NCBI RefSeq assembly: GCF_038502225.1
Contig: NW_027197021.1
Span: 1 to 64,000, forward strand
DNA from: Cherax quadricarinatus
Lineage: Eukaryota > Arthropoda > Malacostraca > Decapoda > Parastacidae
DNA length: 64,000 bases
Reading direction: 5' to 3'
Made by a program: the position numbers and the translations under genes. Shown here in pieces: positions 60,701 through 64,000 of the stretch (position 1 is the first letter of the stretch; each line of letters begins with the position of its first letter). Under the pieces are notes generated by a model. It saw only the letters and a program-made list of their open reading frames with translations, did not search any database and was not told the origin of the DNA.

Positions 60701-61993
60701 ACTTTCTCTTCAGTAGTGAACATAAGTTTGAACTTTGTATCCAGCAGTGACCATGATAAACATAAATATGACTTGTTAATTTTCGTGCAAGAGAAGCCCT
60801 TAATGTGACTGTTGTTTGGATGATTTTCACTAGGACGAAGGTCTGTTTCCCTGTAATCTTTAATGAAGAATGTAAGGAGGCATGGTTTAATAAGGTCCTG
60901 GTGTGTATGCTGTCAGTCTCTTGTTGGAGGTGAGCAAGGTCAGAGGTTCCGTGTGAGACAGTAAGAGTGGAGCAACACGAGGTCAGAGGTTCCGTGTGAG
61001 ACAGTAAGAGTGGAGCAACACGAGGTCAGAGGTTCCGTGTGAGACAGTAAGAGTGGAGCAACACGAGGTCAGAGGTTCCGTGTGAGACAGTAAGAGTGGA
61101 GCAACACGAGGTCAGAGGTTCCGTGTGAGACAGTAAGAGTGGAGCAACACGAGGTCAGAGGTTCCGTGTGAGACAGTATGAGTGGAGCAACACGAGGTCA
61201 GAGGTTCCGTGTGAGACAGTAAGAGTGGAGCAACACGAGGTCAGAGGTTCCGTGTTAGACAGTAAGAGTGGAGCAACACGAGGTCAGAGGTTCCGTGTGA
61301 GACAGTAAGAGTGGAGCAACACGAGGTCAGAGGTTCCGTGTGAGACAGTAAGAGTGGAGCAACACGAGGTCAGAGGTTCCGTGTGAGACAGTAAGAGTGG
61401 AGCAACACGAGGTCAGAGGTTCCGTGTGAGACAGTAAGAGTGGAGCAACACGAGGTCAGAGGTTCCGTGTGAGACAGTAAGAGTGGAGCAACACGAGGTC
61501 AGAGGTTCCGTGTGAGACAGTAAGAGTGGAGCAACACGAGGTCAGAGGTTCCGTGTGAGACAGTAAGAGTGGAACAACACAAGGTCAGAGGTTCCGTGTG
61601 AGACAGTAAGAGTGGAACAACACAAGGCTAGAAGTCCTGTGTTAGACAGTAAGAATGGAGCAACACTGACAAAGTCCTACTGGAACATGCTAGGCTAGTA
61701 CAACCCTTATTTTTGTGAAGTCGTGACATAATAAAGCTCTACTCAGAGCGAATGTGTTGATGATGTGGTTCTATTGATGCTGCGATTGTTGATCTGTTGA
61801 TGATGTGATTGTTATTTTGATGGTGTGGTTGTTGATAATATGGTTGGTATCATACAGGAAGATGTGCCTGGGTGTGTGCGTTGTTGGCTGTGCCATCGGA
61901 CTCACTATGTGCACCAGACACGGCATGTACATCCTCCAGCTCCTGGACAACTACTCTGGCACCTACTCTGCTCTTATGATCGGCTCTGTTGAG
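31021..61993 (+). CDS. SLC6-family Na+/Cl- coupled transporter, 9 coding exons, 3' end outside window
   Basis: Join of about 31021-31245, 39705-39990, 40499-40645, 41253-41391, 54193-54327, 54573-54676, 55958-56082, 56523-56700, 61858-61993 (about 491 codons). All junctions are GT-AG and every join is in phase. It encodes a plasma-membrane neurotransmitter:sodium symporter from the cytosolic N-terminus through TM10; TM11-12 and the C-tail are missing. Visible: TM1 [18 protein letters not shown] with gate Arg; gate Asp in TM10 (QLLDNYSG); chloride-site equivalents Tyr (FLIPY), Gln and Ser (QIFFS), Asn and Ser (NCMTS). Gly replaces the TM1 Asp of monoamine carriers, and TM6 [13 protein letters not shown] and TM8 LGIGSQF resemble glycine/proline transporters, so an amino-acid substrate is inferred. 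Introns 1, 4, 5 and 8 carry arrays derived from, or resembling, the gene's own splice junctions. A first exon may lie upstream. Confidence 0.93.
31207..33862 (+). repeat. 54-bp splice-donor minisatellite, about 49 copies of the exon 1 3' end and its 5' splice site
   Basis: Each unit has about 41 bp of exon 1 (from ATCTGGAGGTTTCCCTACC to CGCAATGGAGAAG) and about 13 bp of intron (GTGAGTGTCCAGAC). So each repeats a consensus donor AAG|GTGAGT. The unit is exactly 18 codons and has no stop, so the exon frame stays open through 31682 until a unit with an extra T (CCTTACC). Frames on both strands are open, giving spurious ORFs of 375, 600 and 633 aa. The real exon end has GGAGGAG, and most copies have GGAGAAG. 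Confidence 0.95.
33863..34525. other. Intron 1 unique sequence, no feature seen
   Basis: No exon, array or recognised element. Short dispersed-repeat-like words such as 'cccacacgggtttagtgctt' occur at 33940. Confidence 0.5.
34526..35112 (+). mobile_element. LINE RT C-terminal remnant, interrupted by palindromic element Y2
   Basis: The left part encodes [21 protein letters not shown], the usual '...R..LDYAAP' segment of LINE C-termini. The frame resumes after the Y2 insert as [10 protein letters not shown] and, past a stop, [20 protein letters not shown] different LINE family from the others here. Limits approximate. Confidence 0.65.
34718..34910 (+). mobile_element. Palindromic element Y2, 13-bp target duplication
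   Basis: Arms of about 80 bp meet with no spacer at AAGCCGTTACGGCTT. A one-sided 32-bp extension (about 34879-34910) is at the right. The flanks AATATTAGCTATG (34705-34717) and AATATTAGCCATG (34911-34923) are a 13-bp target duplication with one mismatch, and the host LINE reads on in frame when the insert is removed. Core: TTGATAAAGCTC-CTGGA-GAACGAAACGTTGCC. Confidence 0.8.
35218..35402 (+). repeat. 31-bp minisatellite, 6 copies
   Basis: Units start ACGATAGGTAACGTAAAATG and continue TTAGATAATGA. The TAG|GTAACG in each unit is weakly donor-like. Confidence 0.9.
35500..39240 (+). repeat. G/T-rich 15-24-bp minisatellite, about 3.7 kb, in intron 1
   Basis: Units mix GTATGATGACGGTGGTG, GTATGATGATGGTGGTGGTG and GTATGATGGTGGTGGTG, with lengths stepping by 3 bp. 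Because of the 3-bp steps the minus strand stays open, giving spurious His/Pro/Ser/Thr-rich ORFs of up to 1252 aa. G is strongly biased to the transcribed gene's coding strand, with many GGTGGTGG clusters. Confidence 0.96.
39512..39704 (+). repeat. Two decayed upstream copies of the exon 2 acceptor, 93-bp spacing
   Basis: Acceptor AGs lie at 39517-39518 (GCCACAG|GCACCATCATTC), 39610-39611 (TTCCACAG|GCGCCTTCTGG, then AGCCCATAC) and 39703-39704 (the real GCCCCAG|GCGCCTTCCTG, ATCCCATAC). Spacing is exactly 93 bp twice. The middle copy would read A-F-W-S-P-Y and then reach an in-frame TAA within 16 codons. Divergence grows with distance from the exon. Confidence 0.75.
39705..39990 (+). CDS. SLC6 exon 2: TM2, TM3 and start of extracellular loop 2
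   Basis: Encodes [21 protein letters not shown] (TM2, with the chloride-site Tyr in IPY), [16 protein letters not shown] (intracellular loop), TM3 ([20 protein letters not shown]) and [16 protein letters not shown], which holds the two loop-2 cysteines expected to form a disulfide. The acceptor is GCCCCAG|GCGCC and the donor AGG AG|GTCAGT; the split Arg codon joins exon 3. Confidence 0.93.
40060..40370 (+). other. Intron 2, decayed tandem repeat
   Basis: Recurring 'agacatttacagatcattta'-like words at irregular spacing indicate an old array. No exon. Confidence 0.5.
40371..40462 (+). mobile_element. Type W palindromic-element arm fragment
   Basis: AAGTCGAATCGAAACATCGTC, then 'tatgtgcgggttatttgtgt' and TCGGTCACGGTATTGTA match the outer arm and extension of the element at 16536-19798. 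Confidence 0.65.
40499..40645 (+). CDS. SLC6 exon 3: extracellular loop 2
   Basis: Encodes [20 protein letters not shown] followed by [19 protein letters not shown]. Three N-glycosylation sequons are visible (NCT, NGT, NAT), as is usual for the large loop 2 of SLC6 carriers. Acceptor TTCCCAG|G, donor TTCCA|GTGAGT. The split His codon (CA|C) joins exon 4. Confidence 0.9.
40690..41060 (+). other. Intron 3, decayed tandem repeat
   Basis: Words like 'gctgtgacgatagat', 'ctatgacgataggtctgtac' and 'actatgaccatagatctgca' recur at 25-50-bp spacing. No coding signal. Confidence 0.55.
41069..41200 (+). mobile_element. Palindromic element Y3
   Basis: Inverted arms meet at AAGCCGTAACGGCTT with no spacer. 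The left arm has GCAACGTTTCGCTC-TCCAG-GAGCTTTGTCA. The right arm is shortened: GACAAAGCGAAACGTTGCC lacks the stem. The left flank keeps the extension word GTTGGTAGAATTACCAAC shared with Y1. A target duplication is not clear. Confidence 0.7.
41253..41391 (+). CDS. SLC6 exon 4: end of loop 2 and TM4
   Basis: Encodes [20 protein letters not shown], then TM4 [26 protein letters not shown]. Acceptor CTTGCAG|C, donor GGCAAG|GTGAGTC, phase 0 at the 3' end. The donor octamer GGTGAGTC recurs many times in the array just downstream. Confidence 0.93.
41440..41930 (+). repeat. About 50-bp tandem array with repeated donor-like TAG|GTGAGTC, start of intron 4
   Basis: Units read TTAGGTGAGTCTAGAGTAAG, then GTAGGTGAGTCCAAGAGAG and AGTCAAGATG, about 8 units with increasing divergence to the right. 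Each unit has two copies of GGTGAGTC or a one-base variant, the same octamer as the exon 4 donor 50 bp upstream. Confidence 0.88.
42140..46430 (+). repeat. 49-bp minisatellite, about 87 copies, intron 4
   Basis: The unit starts GGGCTACTGCTGTACAGGAG and continues GACCCTGCTTATACAGCAG and GTTTGGTTCT. GCTGTA pairs with TACAGC, so each unit can form a hairpin. Variants are few (GATGTACAG, GTTTGATTCT, GACGCTG). Frames have no stops, so ORFs of up to 250 aa are repeat-derived. Confidence 0.97.
46440..47028. other. AT-rich intron 4 sequence, no feature seen
   Basis: T-runs and A-runs, no array or exon. 'Tactttttttaaggggattttt', 'actttttcttaaggaattgtt' and similar words near 46880-46990 hint at an old T-rich repeat. 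Confidence 0.5.
47031..54192 (+). repeat. 32-bp splice-acceptor minisatellite, about 220 copies, abutting SLC6 exon 5
   Basis: Each unit is 16 nt equal to the start of exon 5 (GCTGTGTACTTCACTG, or ACTGTG in most copies) plus 16 nt of intron (TTGTTCCCCTCCCCAG), i.e. a full polypyrimidine tract with AG and the exon head. The array ends exactly at the real acceptor (AG at 54191-54192). Units from about 53.2 kb onward have CCTCCCCCAG and GCTGTG, closest to the real junction; those further away are uniform with ACTGTG. The exon 5 frame is open for more than 6 kb upstream, creating spurious ORFs of 2315, 2074 and 1004 aa. Confidence 0.97.
54193..54327 (+). CDS. SLC6 exon 5: TM5 and extracellular loop 3
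   Basis: Encodes [20 protein letters not shown] (TM5), [20 protein letters not shown] and LLNAR. 45 codons, phase 0 at both ends. The acceptor is the last of the acceptor array; the donor GCCAGG|GTAAGT is the first of three identical donors. VTLPG and the loop match the family pattern. Confidence 0.94.
54322..54460 (+). repeat. Tandem triplicate of the exon 5 donor, 33-bp period, with a decayed fourth copy
   Basis: GCCAGG|GTAAGTAGTGCC occurs with GT at 54328, 54361 and 54394. A degraded copy GACAGG|GTCTTTAGTGCC has GT at 54427. Spacing is exactly 33 bp each time (11 codons), and the frame stays open until a stop at 54442-54444. Use of the second or third donor would add 11 or 22 residues of [11 protein letters not shown] type to the loop before TM6. 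Confidence 0.92.
54573..54676 (+). CDS. SLC6 exon 6: TM6
   Basis: Encodes [35 protein letters not shown]. Gln and Ser of QIFFS are at chloride-site positions. The WGGLIT.ASFNKF...NC pattern is typical of the glycine/proline carrier branch. Acceptor TTGCAG|GTC, donor CTCAG|GTAACA, with a split Arg codon. Confidence 0.94.
54684..54724 (+). repeat. (TC)n microsatellite at the start of intron 6
   Basis: About 20 TC dinucleotides, starting 8 bp after the exon 6 donor. Confidence 0.97.
54730..55957. other. Intron 6, mostly unique sequence
   Basis: No exon, long ORF or tandem array. A short type V-like fragment 'ggctcttattccttggattgagcctcagcat' occurs at 54936. Confidence 0.5.
55958..56082 (+). 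CDS. SLC6 exon 7: TM7 and start of extracellular loop 4
   Basis: Encodes [41 protein letters not shown]. Asn and Ser of NCMTS are at chloride-site positions. Acceptor GTGACAG|G, donor CAAG|GTAAGT, with a split Gly codon. Confidence 0.94.
56150..56205 (-). mobile_element. Type W element extension fragment
   Basis: 'Ggtacaataccctgactggaacaatacacaaataacccgcacat' matches the extension and arm start at 16546-16593. Confidence 0.65.
56340..56520 (+). repeat. Decayed tandem repeat before exon 8
   Basis: Words of type GACAGTGTAGTGTTCCGTGCC recur at about 56403, 56445 and 56474. They do not include the acceptor itself. Confidence 0.6.
56523..56700 (+). CDS. SLC6 exon 8: loop 4 and TM8
   Basis: Encodes [20 protein letters not shown], then TM8 [39 protein letters not shown]. 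At the second sodium site the carrier has Gly-Ser (LGIGSQF) where GABA carriers have Asp-Ser, a feature shared with GlyT1. Acceptor TTTCAG|G, donor CACAA|GTACGT, joining G of exon 9 to make Lys. Confidence 0.94.
56701..58295 (+). repeat. 22-bp minisatellite starting at the exon 8 donor, about 72 copies
   Basis: The unit starts GTCAAGTAACGTGTTGATGG and ends CA. CAAGTAACGT repeats the real junction CAAGTACGT (exon 8 end plus donor) with one extra base, and the first recognisable unit starts within 15 bp of the junction. Variants: ACATG for ACGTG, GATGACC for GATGGCA, TAGATGG for TTGATGG. Confidence 0.95.
58296..60742 (+). repeat. 31-bp minisatellite with an acceptor-like TTTCTCTTCAG, about 55 copies, split by a LINE fragment
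   Basis: The unit starts GAACATAAGTTTGAACTTTC and ends TCTTCAGTAAT. Each has a good pyrimidine tract and CAG, stronger by eye than the real exon 9 acceptor (GGTATCATACAG). It follows the 22-bp array directly. A LINE fragment (58626-59347) splits it. Confidence 0.95.
58626..59347 (+). mobile_element. LINE RT C-terminal fragment inside the 31-bp array
   Basis: A continuous frame has [26 protein letters not shown] (catalytic FADN variant of FADD), [45 protein letters not shown] and NTRHRI. The frame is open through both edges into the repeat. Both element ends are missing: no 5' half, no 3' UTR or tail. No target duplication is visible beyond 2-3 bp. Confidence 0.88.
60931..61665 (+). repeat. 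43-bp minisatellite, about 17 copies, intron 8
   Basis: The unit starts GAGGTCAGAGGTTCCGTGTG and continues AGACAGTAAGAGTGGAGCAA and CAC. Nearly uniform, with the last two units diverged. Confidence 0.95.
61742..61850 (+). repeat. Short degenerate GTTGATGATGTG repeat before exon 9
   Basis: GTTGATGATGTGGTT, GTTGATGATGTGATT and similar words recur at 15-45-bp spacing just upstream of the exon 9 acceptor. Confidence 0.7.
61858..61993 (+). CDS. SLC6 exon 9: TM9 and TM10
   Basis: Encodes [18 protein letters not shown] (TM9), [16 protein letters not shown] and [11 protein letters not shown] (TM10). The Asp of LLDNYSG is at the position of the extracellular gate Asp that pairs with the TM1 Arg. Acceptor CATACAG|G, donor GAG|GTAAGT, phase 0. 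No further exon was found up to 64000, so TM11, TM12 and the C-tail lie outside the window. Confidence 0.93.
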
Positions 61994-61997
61994 GTAA

Positions 61998-62262
61998 GTC
62001 ACTCATGCCTTCATTCCTGCTTTCACTCCTTCCTTCATGCCTGCCTTCACAGCTGCTTTCATTCTTGCCTTCATGCCTGCCTTCACTCCTTCCTTCATGC
62101 CTTTACTCCTGTTCTCTCCTTCATGCCTGTCTTCACTCCTTCCTTCACTATTACCTTCACTCTTTCCTTCACTATTACCTTCACTCCTTCCTTCACTATT
62201 ACCTTCACTCCTTCCTTCACGCCTGCTTTCACCCCTTCCTTCACTCCTCACGGGCTCTCACA
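61998..62262 (+). repeat. C/T-rich minisatellite right after the exon 9 donor
   Basis: Blocks of CTTCATGCCTGCCTTCACTC and CTTCACTATTACCTTCACTC with a period near 12 or 24 bp, beginning 4 bp after the donor but not repeating it. Confidence 0.9.
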
Positions 62263-62266
62263 ATAT

Positions 62267-62395
62267 GTGTAAGTTTATTCAGGTATACACAAATACAGTT
62301 ACATAGAATTATCATACATAGCAGCATATGTGTAGAGAACCTGGGATAACCCAAAAAAGTCAGACAGAGTGACTTATTTCCATTGGGGTCCTTTT
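62267..62395 (+). repeat. Dispersed repeat (also at 8100-8213)
   Basis: 'Aagtttattcaggtatacac', 'tacatagaattatcatacat', 'gataacccaaaaaagtcagac' and 'gtgacttatttccattgggg'. The 8.1-kb copy keeps the same order. Type unknown. Confidence 0.6.
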
Positions 62396-62999
62396 ACCTT
62401 ATTATTATAATATAAAGGTTATAATATTTTCTTATTATTCTATAATAAGAATAACATCTTATTATCATACTAAAAAGACTATCTACTACACGAAGGTCAT
62501 TAAGACTATCTACAATACGAGGGTCATTACTAGGAATAAGGTCAAATTTACACGTATGTGAACATGTGTTTTAAACAAGTATGTGTTCACCAAGACATTG
62601 AAGCTATGTTTTGCACTCCAGGGTGAACTGAAGAAACCCTTGCTGATGGGCGAAACCTCAGTGTCTTGACAATCGCACACGTTTCTCTTTCACAAATGTT
62701 CACTGGCTCTTCATCCTTGGATCAACCTTGATTACCTCCCATTCCCTAGGGACTGCATGACCCCTACGTGTTTACTGCTCATCCCACGAATATAATTTTA
62801 ATAATAGTCATAATAATATAATAGTAGTAATAATAATAATCATAATAGTATAATAATAATCTTTCTATTCTCTTTTCTTTTTCTAATTATATGGTGTGTT
62901 TCTTCTTCTTCGTCGTCGTCTTTTTCTCTCTGTCTATCTATTCATATATCTATCTTTGTTTTTTTTTTTAGTTTCTTTTTCATAAAACGTGTACCTACC
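62396..62999 (-). other. Intronic sequence with a hammerhead-like word and a type V repeat fragment
   Basis: ACTGAAGAAACCC, then a loop, GGGCGAAACC at about 62628-62655 resembles the palindromic-element core. 'Ggctcttcatccttggatcaacc...attacctcccattccctagg' (62705-62750) is a type V fragment. The rest is AT-rich with TAA repeats. No exon. Confidence 0.45.
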
Positions 63000-63060
63000 T
63001 GGAGTTGATATGAGGGGGTCAGCGCCCCCACTGCTTGGTCCCACACCAGGCCTGCCACTT
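63000..63060 (-). mobile_element. LINE 3'-end fragment
   Basis: 'Ctggagttgatatgagggggtcagcgccccc...ccaggcctgcca' aligns with 10055-10110, the 3' end of the minus-strand LINE there. Confidence 0.6.
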
Positions 63061-63089
63061 GACCAATAAAACTGAAGCTTCCTCACCAA

Positions 63090-63345
63090 CCCGTGATGAC
63101 TGTGTCATATGACACATGGATGACCGTGTCACATGATGCAGTAATGACCATGTCACCTGGTGCAGTGATGACCATGTCACATGATGCAGTGATGACTGTG
63201 TCACCTGACCCAGTGATGACCATGTCACAAGACACAGTGATGACTGTGTCACATGATGCAGTGATCACCTTGTCACATGGTACAGTGATAACCATGTCAC
63301 ATGACACAGTGATGACCGTGTCACCTGACGCAGTCATCACTATCC
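63090..63345 (+). repeat. 24-bp minisatellite, about 11 copies
   Basis: Units read GATGACCATGTCACATGATG, CAGT with many substitutions. 24 bp equals 8 codons, so ORFs on both strands (MTVSHDAV-type repeats) are artefacts. Confidence 0.9.
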
Positions 63346-63467
63346 AAAATGGAAATGTTCTGTAGGGAGTAAACTCTCTTTCATGTTGTAAACAATATGA
63401 ATTCTGAAATGAAGATGCTGGAAGAACTTATTGGAGGCTGGAGGTACCGAAGTACTTCACCTGGAGT

Positions 63468-63530
63468 ATACATGGAGGGTGTTCTTGGGGTCAACTCCCT
63501 CGCGGCCCAGTCCATGACCAGGCCTCGACC
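63468..63530 (-). mobile_element. LINE 3'-end fragment
   Basis: 'Acatggagggtgttcttggggtcaactccctcgcggcccagtcc' and 'atgaccaggcctcg' match 10050-10110. Confidence 0.6.
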
Positions 63531-63689
63531 TTGTAGTGACTTAACCCTGGCATGTGATTCATCTCAGTTAAAGTTACTGATGCTACATCCTGACCCTCTT
63601 TTGTGATACTTTCTTCTCCTGGACTGTCTTTACACTTTCGTCCACTATACACCGACCTTTTTTTTTCCTGTTTTTTCTCCATTTTCTTG

Positions 63690-63790
63690 CTCGGCTCTTA
63701 TTTGGTAATGGTCCGGGACTGACCGGAATGTCGTCCAACAGTTTCTCTCTAAAATGTGGGTCTTTGAGGTCCACAGAGGAAAAAGCTGAC
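63690..63790 (+). mobile_element. Decayed type W palindromic-element arm
   Basis: GGTAATGGTCCGGGACTGACCGGAATGTCGTCC, TTTCTCTCTAAAATGTGGGT is the W arm (TCAATGGTCC-AAGTC-GGACCGAAACGTCGTC) with substitutions. After 63790 nothing is recognised to the window end. Confidence 0.55.
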
Positions 63791-64000
63791 AAGTGGGAAT
63801 AAAAACCTGGTAGCAGACAATTTTTTTTTAATACAAGGTTTCTCCTAGCTGGGTTTTATTTAGGCACTTCTAAAATCATATTATTGATAGTATAAAATGC
63901 CGACAACTTACTTGATAAAGCCTAGTCTTGGGCTAAATGTTAAAGCTTTTATTAGAATGTAACTTGTATCATCATTCTTTTAAATGTGATGAAAATACTC

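Overview
Eukaryotic nuclear DNA. Only one host gene can be supported. The rest is tandem repeats (about half of the window) and dead or dying retroelements. A 9-exon sodium/chloride-coupled SLC6 transporter gene with long introns, chromosomal CR1/Jockey-like LINEs, tRNA-derived SINEs, and palindromic elements of a kind I associate with decapod crustaceans point to a decapod, probably a crayfish. The species assignment is inference.

Layout. 0-9.5 kb: a transposon-like ORF remnant, 20-bp and 22-bp minisatellites, a minus-strand LINE fragment carrying a nested SINE and a palindromic element (each with target-site duplications), a 33-bp minisatellite carrying an estrogen-response-element-like palindrome, and microsatellites. 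9.6-14.3 kb: an old minisatellite split by a minus-strand LINE. 15.6-19.9 kb: a four-level nest of insertions (short repeat, then large palindrome, then LINE, then small palindrome). 22.6-26.7 kb: a nearly intact LINE in a single reading frame, broken by one nonsense codon. 26.9-31 kb: an inverted-repeat element, a 28-bp minisatellite and AT-rich DNA.

31.0-62.0 kb: the plus-strand SLC6 gene, coding exons at about 31021-31245, 39705-39990, 40499-40645, 41253-41391, 54193-54327, 54573-54676, 55958-56082, 56523-56700 and 61858-61993. All join in phase and encode the N-terminus through TM10; TM11-12 and the C-terminus lie beyond the window. The residue pattern fits an amino-acid (glycine/proline-type) transporter rather than a monoamine or GABA carrier.

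The main discovery is in this gene's introns. Several tandem arrays are built from its own exon-intron junctions. About 49 copies of the exon 1 end with its 5' splice site (54-bp unit, 18 codons) follow exon 1. About 220 copies of a complete 3' splice site plus the first 16 nt of exon 5 (32-bp unit) precede exon 5. The exon 5 donor is repeated three times at exactly 33 bp, with a decayed fourth copy. The exon 2 acceptor is present three times at exactly 93 bp. Arrays of donor-like motifs follow exons 4 and 8, and an acceptor-like array also lies in intron 8. These 'splice-junction minisatellites' give the gene hundreds of decoy splice sites, several of them frame-preserving. A second theme is a set of palindromic elements with a one-sided extension of 32-35 bp, target duplications of 9-17 bp and a hammerhead-like core. 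They look like Penelope-like retroelement derivatives.
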